A DNA stretch of 16,297 bases from Candidatus Thorarchaeota archaeon SMTZ1-83 (GTDB taxonomy: Archaea > Asgardarchaeota > Thorarchaeia > Thorarchaeales > Thorarchaeaceae). Below the pieces are notes generated by a model. It was not told the DNA's origin. It was given only the letters and a program-made list of their open reading frames with translations, and ran no database searches. Location: the NCBI GenBank assembly GCA_001563325.1, contig LRSK01000215.1:1-16297 (forward strand), given 5' to 3'. Shown here one piece after another: positions 1 to 7,531 of the stretch. A program made the translations under genes and the position numbers. Position 1 is the stretch's first letter. The number at the start of each line of letters is the position of its first letter.

Positions 1-1
1 G

Positions 2-895
2 AATGCTCGAATAAGCTATCGAGAATTGGCCAAAAGAGTGGGATTGTCCACAACCGCGGTGATGAAGCGAGTCAATTCCTTGATGGACGCTGGGACCATA
101 CGAGAGTTTGTCGTCATGCCCTCCCACGCAATGATTGGTGCCGAACGTTTCTGGGCGCTTATCCACACCGATGGATCAGAGGATGAAGAGAACCTCGCGG
201 ATTCGCTTGGCAGTCTGCCCGAAGTTCACGCTGTGATTCGCCTTGTATCGCCAAGGGGAAGGTCCTACCTCCTCTACGGCAACTACATCGGGTCCATTCG
301 TTTGAGCGAGATTGCGGCTTACTTTCGCAGACTGGATGGTGTTGAGGAAGTCGAGCTCCACAATGTCATAGCAAACTGGATGCGAGTTTCTAATTGGGGT
401 CGTGGAGAGAAGATGGAACTCACAAAACAGCACCTCCTAGCATTGAAATCCCTCAAACAAAACCCGCGTATTCAGGTGAAGGAGCTGTCAGACGAAACTG
501 GATTGTCATTGAGAAAGGCGCGCAGATTGCTCAGGGAGATAGAGGACAGCGGAGCCTTCTACTTCATGGTTCGAACAGATCCAATGGTAGAGGGCCCTAC
601 GTTCCGTGTCAAAATGCAACTTGCTGATAATGAGATAACTCCCCAACAACTGTTGAGCTCAATGCAGGACATTTGTGGTGAGTATACCTACGGCTTGGGC
701 TTCTCAGTGACAGAACCCGTAGCCTTTTCCCTTACAGTAGGTGTAGACGTTCTTCAGATGCAGCGCATGTTTCTGGCAATTGAGCGGCTACCGTTTGTGG
801 CTGCAGCTACTCCCCTGATGGTTCTCACCTACAGAGCCTATCCACACCTGAGTCAACACAGACTGGACGAGATCCTAGAAGGGCTTACTGATTGA
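2..895 (+). CDS. Lrp/AsnC-like regulator with two winged HTH units (5' end outside window)
   Basis: The reading frame is open from the left edge. The residues before the first TTG (base 26) already read as a canonical Lrp/AsnC helix-turn-helix (NARISYRELAKRVGLS), so the gene starts upstream and only its 3' part is seen. After this first HTH comes an alpha/beta region of about 80 residues that could be the RAM-like ligand or oligomerisation part. A second HTH begins near base 415 (MELTKQHLLALKSL, then ELSDETGLSLRKARRLLREI), followed by another alpha/beta region of about 100 residues ending at TGA 893-895. The protein therefore looks like an internal duplication of HTH plus sensor domain. Lrp-family proteins are DNA-binding regulators that often respond to amino acids. 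The ligand and targets here cannot be read from sequence. The following gene is 177 bases downstream with its own promoter-like element, so an operon is not evident. Confidence 0.8.
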   Translation, partial: NARISYRELAKRVGLSTTAVMKRVNSLMDAGTIREFVVMPSHAMIGAERFWALIHTDGSEDEENLADSLGSLPEVHAVIRLVSPRGRSYLLYGNYIGSIRLSEIAAYFRRLDGVEEVELHNVIANWMRVSNWGRGEKMELTKQHLLALKSLKQNPRIQVKELSDETGLSLRKARRLLREIEDSGAFYFMVRTDPMVEGPTFRVKMQLADNEITPQQLLSSMQDICGEYTYGLGFSVTEPVAFSLTVGVDVLQMQRMFLAIERLPFVAAATPLMVLTYRAYPHLSQHRLDEILEGLTD

Positions 896-1000
896 CTTCG
901 CAAGAGTGATTCCGATTCGATTCCAATCCTTCAACCCTCGGGAAACATTTCATACGAATTCTTGCGGTTTTGAGATAGCCATTGCACTTGAACGCTGACT

Positions 1001-1009
1001 CATATACAA
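1001..1009 (+). promoter_or_regulatory. TATA-like promoter element for the secreted protein gene
   Basis: The sequence CATATACAA lies about 65-70 bases before the ATG at 1073. An archaeal start site about 25 bases downstream would give a leader of roughly 40 bases containing the strong Shine-Dalgarno site. The rest of the 896-1072 gap shows no other signal I can support. Confidence 0.4.
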
Positions 1010-1056
1010 TGAGGCCACATCTATTCTGTTGAAGGTTCATACTGAACCTGAGACTT

Positions 1057-1064
1057 GGAGGTGA
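1057..1064 (+). promoter_or_regulatory. Strong Shine-Dalgarno site that sets the start at 1073
   Basis: GGAGGTGA is an almost perfect anti-16S complement and lies 8 bases before ATG 1073. It makes ATG 1073 the start rather than the upstream in-frame TTG at 1055, which sits inside or before this site. The choice also places the basic n-region of the signal peptide right at the N terminus. Confidence 0.75.
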
Positions 1065-1072
1065 AAGAGAAG

Positions 1073-1630
1073 ATGAAACGGTCTGTTTTGATACTGCCGC
1101 TGGTCATCATGCTAGTGGTGCTCTCAATAGCTCCTGCGGCCGAAGCCAAGCCTCTCTATGGTACCATGGACCTGGAGTTCAATCTGGGTTGGCCAGAATA
1201 TAACACTGAGGTACCTGATTGGGTTGGAACAATAACCATCAATGGAGAAGAATACGGGATGCTATTCTTCGCGTTTTGGACAGGAAAGCCATTTGAGAAT
1301 CCGCAAAGAGGAAATGCGTTCTTCTTCGGCGAGATTTGGGCGATCTATGACATGGGCGATCTTAGCTTTCCAGCAATACCAAATGGCAAACCCAGTGACT
1401 GGGCGTACTGGTTGCCCTCGGATTATCCCGATGAATTGGTTCTTTGGGGATATGATGAAGGAGTGACCATCGGAGCAAACACCAAGTACCACATGAACGG
1501 CAATGTCGAAGAAGGCTTCGATGCCTTCTCGGTGTATGAGGGCCGCAATGTGCACATGAGAGGCGTCATTGAGTGGTACGAAGACATGCCAGCGCCTCAC
1601 TATGCTCCAGGCATATTCCGAATCAACTAA
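1073..1630 (+). CDS. Secreted protein of unknown family
   Basis: This 185-residue protein starts MKRSV and has a classical Sec signal peptide: basic n-region, hydrophobic core of about 16 residues, and a likely cleavage after AEA at residues 25-27. The mature part is rich in Trp, Tyr, Phe, Gly and acidic residues, has no cysteine and no second membrane segment, and looks like a small all-beta extracellular domain. It is probably released or loosely held at the cell surface. I recognise no catalytic motif and no known family. It has its own TATA-like element and a strong ribosome-binding site, so it may be well expressed. It is followed by a hairpin and an unrelated-looking gene. Confidence 0.75.
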   Translation: MKRSVLILPLVIMLVVLSIAPAAEAKPLYGTMDLEFNLGWPEYNTEVPDWVGTITINGEEYGMLFFAFWTGKPFENPQRGNAFFFGEIWAIYDMGDLSFPAIPNGKPSDWAYWLPSDYPDELVLWGYDEGVTIGANTKYHMNGNVEEGFDAFSVYEGRNVHMRGVIEWYEDMPAPHYAPGIFRIN

Positions 1631-1677
1631 TCATCTAGTTGCGTAGGAATGCATTGACAGACATCTATTTGCTAAGA

Positions 1678-1710
1678 GGGGAGGGGCAATCTTCCAAAGG
1701 GCCCCTCCCT
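1678..1710 (+). other. GC-rich hairpin between two genes
   Basis: GGGAGGGGC (1679-1687) is perfectly complementary to GCCCCTCCC (1701-1709), giving a 9-bp stem with an extra G-U pair at 1678/1710 and a 13-base loop. It sits 48 bases after the stop of the secreted protein gene and 27 bases before the preferred ATG of the next gene. No T-run follows, so it is not a typical terminator. It could be an RNA-stabilising 3' end or a leader structure for the next gene. Confidence 0.55.
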
Positions 1711-1737
1711 ACCAATGCAATAGTGAGGCGGACGACG

Positions 1738-2169
1738 ATGACCGGACGCAATCGAGATTGGAATCAGATGCCTGACTCTGCATCAGCCATGCTCTCCAGA
1801 ATCAAAGAATTTGCTGAACTTCCGACTAACCAAGCAGAGGTAGGTTCCACTGGAGAGAGGCTTTCAGTTTTGAATAGAACGGATTGGCTTCAGATTCTCC
1901 TCTTGCGTTTCCCTGAGAATCCAGAGGTTTTGACGATAGAGGTTGAGGTCTTTATGCCATCCGGTCCACGACCAGAAAGTGACTCGAAACGACTCAAGAA
2001 GATGCCGTTGACTATGATTGCTCACATGGAGTACCTCCTCGGACTTGTGGACGCAGGCTTCAGTCTGGATGTTTCAGGAGAGGAGTGCCTCTGGGTCGCA
2101 TCCAAGAACTTCAAGGGCCTCCCTAGTTCGGATATCGCGCAAATACTGCTTCCGCCTTCACTAGAGTAG
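1738..2169 (+). CDS. Protein of unknown function
   Basis: I do not recognise this 143-residue protein. The start at ATG 1738 is preferred because a GTGAGG Shine-Dalgarno-like site lies at about 1724-1729. The longer frame from TTG 1639 would run through the GC-rich hairpin and add a low-quality N terminus. The protein is soluble, with no signal peptide, membrane helix or cysteine cluster. A helical N-terminal part (SASAMLSRIKEFAEL) is followed by a mixed alpha/beta region (ILLLRFPENPEVLTIEVEVF), a basic segment (SKRLKKM) and a C-terminal part with LLGLVDAGFSLDVSGEECLW. The gene converges on the Roadblock gene, with stops 57 bases apart. Confidence 0.55.
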   Translation: MTGRNRDWNQMPDSASAMLSRIKEFAELPTNQAEVGSTGERLSVLNRTDWLQILLLRFPENPEVLTIEVEVFMPSGPRPESDSKRLKKMPLTMIAHMEYLLGLVDAGFSLDVSGEECLWVASKNFKGLPSSDIAQILLPPSLE

Positions 2170-2226
2170 ACACTTCGAAGCGAAGTCGACGTTGCCCGGC
2201 ATCGGGAAATGGGAAGACCATAGACT

Positions 2227-2616
2227 CTACTTTGACAGTAGCTCGCCAACCTCGTTTGCATACTTTCTCATCTGAGTGACTGCCAGCCCCATTGAGGTGA
2301 CATCCTTTGCGGCGCCCATCAGTAGAAACTCGCCGGCTTGGGACAGTACCGCAAATCCTCCCTGTGCTCTAACAGTGACCTCAAAGAGACCACCTAGCTC
2401 GAGCTTCCCAACTGCCATCTCACCCGTCATCAGCAGGGCTGCACTGACAGCGGCCATCAAGTCGGGATCTGCATCTGAGTCCTCCGTTGCGAAGTAGGCC
2501 AGTTTGACGCCCTGCTTGCTGACAACCGCAATGGCATCGAGGTCAGCATAATTCGTAAGACCCATAAGAAGCTCAACAAGCTCCTTCTCCTTTTCGGGGT
2601 CAAGATGTTGTGACAT
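2227..2616 (-). CDS. Roadblock/LC7 domain protein
   Basis: This 129-residue protein is a single Roadblock/LC7 domain. The order is helix (about 7-20), two strands with a tight turn (DAIAVVSKQGVKLAYF, 27-43), long helix (52-68), three strands (72-102) and a C-terminal helix (106-127). The length matches the family. Roadblock proteins form dimers and serve as platforms or regulators of small Ras/Rag/Mgl-type GTPases. They are abundant in Asgard archaea. No GTPase gene is present in this window, so the partner is unknown. ATG 2616 is supported by AGGAG 9 bases upstream. The gene lies 36 bases downstream of the gelsolin-like gene on the same strand, which suggests co-transcription and a joint function. 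The fold assignment is strong. The link to a GTPase or cytoskeletal role is inference. Confidence 0.85.
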   Translation of the reverse strand: MSQHLDPEKEKELVELLMGLTNYADLDAIAVVSKQGVKLAYFATEDSDADPDLMAAVSAALLMTGEMAVGKLELGGLFEVTVRAQGGFAVLSQAGEFLLMGAAKDVTSMGLAVTQMRKYANEVGELLSK

Positions 2617-2625
2617 GTTCTATCG

Positions 2626-2630
2626 CTCCT
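2626..2630 (-). promoter_or_regulatory. Shine-Dalgarno site of the Roadblock gene
   Basis: AGGAG on the minus strand lies 9 bases before ATG 2616. It falls in the 36-base gap after the upstream gene, which fits translation from a shared transcript. Confidence 0.6.
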
Positions 2631-2652
2631 TGTCGTTGTCTTAATGAAAACA

Positions 2653-3567
2653 CTATTTCGCTACCAGCTTCTTCTTGGGCGCCTTCTTGGTCTTCTTCAT
2701 ATCTTCTTTTGGTTCCTCGGCCGCTTCCGATTTGAAGAAGCTAATCAGGTCTCCAAGACGTTCTTTCATCTCCTGCTTTATGGGGCTGAGGATTGCCTCT
2801 GGTGTGCCTTTGAGTAACTCAATTCCAAGCACCCTGCCGTCCTTGACAATGACTCTTGGAATGAACCCTTCTGCCATGAACGTGCCCTCCGGTGGGTCCT
2901 TCACCTTCTCGAACTTCCTCTCAACTTTCTCCTGACCGAAGACCGAAACCTTGTGCTCTGCCACAGTGAACAAATCGTTATACACTATCAGGAGTTCGCG
3001 CTGATAACCTTCGGGAGGATCTGTGTTCTGCAGTTCTTCTAGCATTGCGTTTATCTCAGTAGAGGTGGCGGCGATTGGAGGTGGAGCTGCAGGAGCTGCT
3101 CTGGGTGCTGCAGTCTTCGGGGAGGGAGGCGGGGCTGCCGCCGCAGGTTTCGGGGGCTCAGTCTTTGGTTTCGGTGGAGGGGCAGAAGGTACGGCTTCAA
3201 CTGCAGCTTCGGCCGTTGGCTTTTCCTTTTTGGGTTTTGGTGGCGACGGGGGCGGTGCTGGTTCGCCAGGCTTCAGAACTCTCGTTGCAGCCGTGGTTCC
3301 GTCAAGAGCCGTAAAGAACGTAGGCGGCTCTTCGCCTTCGTCGACTGCTCTCACTTTGAAGTGGAATCCATATTCGGTCCTCAGATTGGTCGCTACCCTG
3401 GCGCCGATGAACTTCCTACGAATCCCAGCTTGGTTACCCTTCCACAGATAGATTGACTTGGTTTCATCGTCAACTACACAGACTACCTTCTGCGAGTCCA
3501 AGTCCGCTTTCGTGAGTTCTACTTCCTGAAGAGTTCCATCCTCCGAGACCTCATAACCGATGACCAT
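2653..3567 (-). CDS. Gelsolin-like domain, proline-rich linker and basic tail protein
   Basis: This 304-residue protein has three clear zones. Residues about 26-90 resemble a gelsolin repeat: a strand pair with an acidic turn and a Trp (VVCVVDDETKSIYLWKGNQA), a helix (RRKFIGARVATNLR), and a final strand ending in the typical GEEPPTFF. Residues about 99-166 form a Pro/Ala/Lys-rich linker with several PPP and PPKP runs. Residues about 168-282 form a second folded region with two PPEG turns and a strand-rich core (RVIVKDGRVLGIELL), which I do not recognise. The last 24 residues are charged and end in a lysine-rich tail. Gelsolin domains bind actin and calcium, and two-domain gelsolins are known in Thorarchaeota. 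Actin binding by this single-domain version is inference. There is no signal peptide, so it is cytosolic. It is the first gene of a pair with the Roadblock gene. Confidence 0.75.
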   Translation of the reverse strand: MVIGYEVSEDGTLQEVELTKADLDSQKVVCVVDDETKSIYLWKGNQAGIRRKFIGARVATNLRTEYGFHFKVRAVDEGEEPPTFFTALDGTTAATRVLKPGEPAPPPSPPKPKKEKPTAEAAVEAVPSAPPPKPKTEPPKPAAAAPPPSPKTAAPRAAPAAPPPIAATSTEINAMLEELQNTDPPEGYQRELLIVYNDLFTVAEHKVSVFGQEKVERKFEKVKDPPEGTFMAEGFIPRVIVKDGRVLGIELLKGTPEAILSPIKQEMKERLGDLISFFKSEAAEEPKEDMKKTKKAPKKKLVAK

Positions 3568-3816
3568 GGTTCATCACTACGGTGCTGTTTGTCCGTACCA
3601 TCGAGCTGCACTACGCCTCCACAGTGTTAGCCACCGGAAGACCTCTAGAGATAGCGCCATCTCTGTGGACAGCTCGTTATCTCTACTTGTGGTATATGAT
3701 TGTTGTTGTGTTGGATTATCATTCGTTTGGCTCAGGAACGTAAGCCCGGGAATGGATGGGCGCGTGATTCAAGAATCCTTATCTACCACGGACTGTGTAC
3801 AGGTACAACGGTGGAT
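3568..3816. promoter_or_regulatory. Divergent intergenic region with short inverted repeats
   Basis: This gap of about 250 bases separates the gelsolin-like gene (leftward) from the six-helix membrane protein gene (rightward). It contains AGAGAT/ATCTCT (3647-3652 and 3659-3664, six-base loop). A wider pair, TCCACAG/CTGTGGA (3618-3624 and 3663-3669), overlaps its right arm. A weak TATA-like CCTTATCTA lies at about 3778-3786, about 35 bases before the membrane protein start, which would give an almost leaderless message. I see no gene or RNA gene here. Confidence 0.35.
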
Positions 3817-4800
3817 ATGACGCAAAAAACGCTTGCAGAGCTCTATGACGAGCACGCTGCAAAGTCCAAGACTCTTAGCGTTTCTCAGCTGCTCGCTGGC
3901 TTCGTAGTTTCCATACTTGTCATGGTGGGTTCAACGTGGGGTCTGCTCTATGTCCTCTCCGTTTTTGGCCTCATTAGCATCACAGTGTCCCACCTTGGCC
4001 CTTACACCCTTGTCATGCTAGTGGGATCAATTGGAGCCACTATCGTGGGCGGCATACTCTGTATAATCCTTGTCAGATTCCCACGGTCAGCCTCGCCCGC
4101 ACTCAGGATTCACAGGTTCTTTAAACGCGGCACAGGCGAGTATTTTGTCAGTCCTGACAAGAAGGATCAGAGCTTCTCAACAGTGATGCGAAGATCCCTT
4201 TACGGTTCGGTTCTTGTGGCCGGAATGGCACTCACAATTATGGAGTTCGACCTGATGGTAGTAGCCGAAACTGCAGACATCTTGAGCTTCGGTGCCTGGG
4301 TCTTTATACTGTCCACAGCAATCCTTCCATTTACCATCCTTATTCTGTACTATGGCCCTTGGGTGATCAAGGATGCAGGTCTGTTTCATCTCGACCTTCG
4401 AGACAGATCTCTCAGCAACGTAGGAGATGACCTAGAGGATATTCTAGAGTTCTTTGCTGGAGTTGACATTATACTTGTGTGGCTGGAGTTGACAATCACA
4501 ACCGGACTCGACGCGCCTTGGCTACCAATCTTTGTCATTCTCGTGGTACTAGGGCCTCTCTACGCCATCGTAATGAACTTCACTCTGATTTTCATGTACG
4601 TAAAGAACAGGGCCACAAGTCGAATGATAGGGCTTCTCGTGGACACCTACAAGATCCCCGACATGTTGGGTTCAGGAGAAATAATCCGTGACACCGTCAT
4701 GAAGACAATAGACCGCGGCCTTGTGTCTGCAACCACAATGGAGGAGCTAGTTGCCGCAGAATCTGTTACAGGTGAAGAAGACTTGGCGGATTCGACTTGA
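3817..4800 (+). CDS. Six-helix integral membrane protein, function unknown
   Basis: This 327-residue protein has about six hydrophobic segments: near 24-50, 62-87, 128-150, 156-180, 213-230 and 236-261. A charged loop (about 88-125) lies between helices 2 and 3, and an acidic loop with DLRDRSLSNVGDDLEDILEF lies at about 193-212. The C-terminal 65 residues are soluble and end in an acidic stretch. ATG 3817 is chosen because the N terminus becomes a polar amphipathic stretch (MTQKTLAELYDEHAAKSK) before the first helix. GTG 3811, two codons upstream, is an alternative, and the longer frame from 3700 crosses the promoter region. I recognise no transporter signature, catalytic motif or known family. 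Its stop is 9 bases from the convergent thiQ stop, so there is almost no room for separate terminators. Confidence 0.65.
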   Translation: MTQKTLAELYDEHAAKSKTLSVSQLLAGFVVSILVMVGSTWGLLYVLSVFGLISITVSHLGPYTLVMLVGSIGATIVGGILCIILVRFPRSASPALRIHRFFKRGTGEYFVSPDKKDQSFSTVMRRSLYGSVLVAGMALTIMEFDLMVVAETADILSFGAWVFILSTAILPFTILILYYGPWVIKDAGLFHLDLRDRSLSNVGDDLEDILEFFAGVDIILVWLELTITTGLDAPWLPIFVILVVLGPLYAIVMNFTLIFMYVKNRATSRMIGLLVDTYKIPDMLGSGEIIRDTVMKTIDRGLVSATTMEELVAAESVTGEEDLADST

Positions 4801-4809
4801 GATCCAGAC

Positions 4810-5871
4810 CTAGTCGCTTAGAATCACTGCAGACTCTGTCCGGATGTCGAAGCTCACAGTTTCCCCTATCCGTGATTTAAGACCCCAGGCGACTGTCTCG
4901 TCCGTCACCAGGGCGACGATAGTCTTGCCCTCAAGGTCCATTGTCACTCTGAACGCCCCAATCTGAGGGATAACGGAGATCATCTTTGCGCCTGTCATAC
5001 CGGGCTGAGGACTCAGGGAAACAAGAACGTCTTCGGGCTTGACAGTGAACTTCACTTGAGAGCCCTTAGGACCCGAGCCTTGAATCCAGAACTGACCACT
5101 GTTTGCTTCGACCAGAATCTTGTCATCAGTTGAATCAATCAGAGTCCCGCTCAGAACATTTCCGCTCCCTAGGAATGTTGCCACGAATTCAGTTGCAGGT
5201 CTGTCGTACAGGTCCTGAGGATCACCAACCTGCCACACTACGCCATCATTGAGAATTGCCACGCGATCAGAGATGGCAAAAGCCTCATCTTGGCTATGAG
5301 TCACATAGATGGTCGTTACTCCCAGTTCCTCCTGAATCTTCCGAATCTCCATTTGCAGTCTTTCTCTAAGCTGTGGGTCAAGAGCAGAGAGTGGCTCATC
5401 GAGTAGCAGTAGCCCAGGTTGTCTTGCCAAAGCTCGTGCGAGCGCAATTCGTTGCCCCTCGCCCCCACTCACCTCGTTGATCTTCCTTTTGAGAAGTCTG
5501 CGGATTCCCAGAAGGTCCGCAAGACTTTCCACTCGCTGGATTGTGTCCTCACGGCTCCAGTTGGCCATTTCCAATCCAAATGCGATGTTTTGGTACACAT
5601 TCATGTTCGGGAACAGCGCAACCGACTGGAAGACCATCCCGACGTTTCTCTCTCGGGGGGTCAGCTGAGTCACATCTTCTTGATTAAAGAGAATGCGCCC
5701 GGACTGAGGAATGATGAAACCTGCCACCATTCGTAAAGTGGTAGTCTTCCCTGACCCACTGGGGCCAAGTAGTGTCATGAATTCTCCATCCTCAACTGAA
5801 AGGTCAATTGGTCCAATGCTTGTACCGTCTCTGAACTTTCTTGTCATACCCTGTAGCTCGACACTAACCAC
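4810..5871 (-). CDS. thiQ: Thiamine ABC transporter ATP-binding protein
   Basis: This is a 353-residue ATPase of the iron/polyamine/thiamine importer type. Numbered from the GTG start, it has Walker A GPSGSGKTT (36-44), Q-loop Gln82, signature VSGGEGQR (134-141), Walker B LLLLDE (154-159) and H-loop His192. A C-terminal TOBE-like beta region of about 110 residues follows (from about 240). It would power uptake by energising the ThiP permease at the inner face of the membrane. The start is GTG 5871, whose G is the last base of the thiP stop TAG, with GGAGGTG seven bases upstream. The longer frame to 5934 only re-reads thiP. TOBE-containing ATPases also serve spermidine, iron and molybdate. Thiamine is assigned from the adjacent ThiB and ThiR rather than from this protein itself. 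Confidence 0.88.
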   Translation of the reverse strand: MVSVELQGMTRKFRDGTSIGPIDLSVEDGEFMTLLGPSGSGKTTTLRMVAGFIIPQSGRILFNQEDVTQLTPRERNVGMVFQSVALFPNMNVYQNIAFGLEMANWSREDTIQRVESLADLLGIRRLLKRKINEVSGGEGQRIALARALARQPGLLLLDEPLSALDPQLRERLQMEIRKIQEELGVTTIYVTHSQDEAFAISDRVAILNDGVVWQVGDPQDLYDRPATEFVATFLGSGNVLSGTLIDSTDDKILVEANSGQFWIQGSGPKGSQVKFTVKPEDVLVSLSPQPGMTGAKMISVIPQIGAFRVTMDLEGKTIVALVTDETVAWGLKSRIGETVSFDIRTESAVILSD

Positions 5872-7517
5872 TACAAAGCACCTCCATTCCCGTCTCCTGA
5901 GAGTCTCTCTATCAAGATAAAGGCGGCAAAGCATATCGCGACTAGCATTAGGGCAGCGGCTCCTGCTTCCACGAATTTCCTTACCCCGAGGTACTGGTAG
6001 ATTACGACCGCCAACGTTGTATTCTGTTCAAGGGCAATGAATAGCGTTGCAGACATCTCCCCAATGGCCATGGCAAAAGCGAAGACTCCTCCCGCGAGGA
6101 TGCCAGGTGCGAGGAGTGGTAACTCTACGAAGAACAGCCTCTGCAATCTCGAAGCTCCGAGCGAGTCTGCTTGTTCGATGATCTCGGGGTCTATGCCTCT
6201 TAACGAAATCTCAATCGCACGAGCACTGAAGGGAAGCCCTATGATTGTCTGTGCTATCACGATTAGGAGCCACGGGTTCGTCGTAAGCCCGAGCGGAACC
6301 GCAATCATCCGCATCAACCCGTAGGCAACCGTTATCGCAGATACACCCAATGGTAGTAGTGTCATTGCCGAGGCTAGTGTTGGGATTCCACTCCTGCGTG
6401 AACGATGGGCATAGGCAAGAGGTATTCCCAGCAATACCGCGAGAAGAGTTGCCAGAGTTGCATAGAGCAACGAATTCACAAGTGGTACAAGCCCCCCTCC
6501 TGTGCCTGATTCGATAAGATTTGCGAAGCCGGCTAGTGTATAGCTTCCACCAAGTGGATCGTATATTGCCGCTTGGATGATTGCTAGGATTGGTCCAAAG
6601 ATCAAAGTGCCGACCACTCCCATGTAGACTAAGATCATCGCCTTGTAGCCCACACCCATCTCGTCAAGCCGGTATGTCCTAATCGCCGCGGTCTTGCCTG
6701 TTTCTACGTCCTCCACTCTTCCCAGTTTCACATAAGAATAGGCCAATGCCAGTGTAGTGGCAATCTGGATGGCAGCAAGGGAGCTGGCCTCTCCGAAATC
6801 AAAGGACCTGAATGCATACCATATCCTGACCTCCAATGTCATGTACCGCCCCTCACCCAAGGCAAGCACAATCGGGAATGACATGAAACAGAAGAGGAAC
6901 GTTAGGATTGAGGCGGCCAGCAATGCTCCGCGGATGTGAGGGAGAATGATGTGCCTGAACTTCTTGAAGGACGTCGCACCGAGGGCCTCTGCACTTTCCT
7001 CAAGTTCTGGATTCAGTCTTTCGAGAGCCGAGGAAACCATCACAATCACCAGTGGGACATTATAGAATGTGTGTGCAAGTACGATTCCAACGACCCCAGT
7101 TGCGAGATTAAGTACACTATCCGTTGTACCTATGATAGACATGGCAATGGTGTCGAGTAGTCCAAATGAGCCAAAGACTCTGAGAAAACCGACAACAACC
7201 ACTATCGGCGGTAGCACAAAGGGAACTATAAGCGTCGCCCTTAGAATCGACTTGCCTGGCATCCTGACACGCGCCATCATCAACGCACCGGGGAGGCCTA
7301 TTCCAATGACCAACAAAGTACTCAATGTTGCTTGGGCGAAAGTGAACCCAAGGACTCGCTGAGTGACAGATGAAGCAAGGGTCTCAGTGAACGACGAGCC
7401 TGGACCGTATACTAACCCATCCAATATGACGCTGGCAACTGGGTACAGTAAGAAGATGGATAGCAGTAGAATGGGGGCTGCTATGGCCAACAGTCTAGGT
7501 ATGGAGCGCCGGTCCAA
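5871..7517 (-). CDS. thiP: Thiamine ABC transporter permease, two fused membrane domains
   Basis: This 548-residue protein has about twelve hydrophobic segments and two binding-protein-dependent permease domains in one chain. Each carries the EAA cytoplasmic loop that docks on the ATPase: EESAEALGATSFKKFRHIILP at about 173-193 and IIEQADSLGASRLQRLFFVELP at about 446-467. The length and fused layout match bacterial ThiP (about 536 residues in E. coli) and the related iron permeases. It forms the membrane channel for thiamine or its phosphates. The start is TTG 7517, preceded by GAGGAAAGG in the 14-base gap after the thiB stop. It overlaps thiQ by one base. The fused form suggests that a single polypeptide, with one ThiQ at each half, makes the transporter core. 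Confidence 0.88.
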   Translation of the reverse strand: MDRRSIPRLLAIAAPILLLSIFLLYPVASVILDGLVYGPGSSFTETLASSVTQRVLGFTFAQATLSTLLVIGIGLPGALMMARVRMPGKSILRATLIVPFVLPPIVVVVGFLRVFGSFGLLDTIAMSIIGTTDSVLNLATGVVGIVLAHTFYNVPLVIVMVSSALERLNPELEESAEALGATSFKKFRHIILPHIRGALLAASILTFLFCFMSFPIVLALGEGRYMTLEVRIWYAFRSFDFGEASSLAAIQIATTLALAYSYVKLGRVEDVETGKTAAIRTYRLDEMGVGYKAMILVYMGVVGTLIFGPILAIIQAAIYDPLGGSYTLAGFANLIESGTGGGLVPLVNSLLYATLATLLAVLLGIPLAYAHRSRRSGIPTLASAMTLLPLGVSAITVAYGLMRMIAVPLGLTTNPWLLIVIAQTIIGLPFSARAIEISLRGIDPEIIEQADSLGASRLQRLFFVELPLLAPGILAGGVFAFAMAIGEMSATLFIALEQNTTLAVVIYQYLGVRKFVEAGAAALMLVAICFAAFILIERLSGDGNGGAL

Positions 7518-7531
7518 GATCCTTTCCTCGC

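Noticed and set aside
1676..1686. G-quadruplex at the G-runs before the unknown gene
   Set aside because: Only two adjacent G-runs are present, not four. A simple hairpin explains the pattern.
3023..3451. Open frame of 142 residues on the plus strand, rich in Gly and Ala
   Set aside because: It is the antisense of the proline/alanine-rich linker of the gelsolin-like gene. The Gly-rich composition is a direct consequence of the Pro codons on the other strand.
3700..3816. N-terminal extension of the six-helix membrane protein to 3700
   Set aside because: The added residues lie across the promoter region and look random. The frame from ATG 3817 begins with a sensible polar stretch before the first helix.
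5872..5934. N-terminal extension of ThiQ to 5934
   Set aside because: It only re-reads the end of thiP in another frame. GTG 5871 has GGAGGTG at the right spacing and overlaps the thiP stop by one base.
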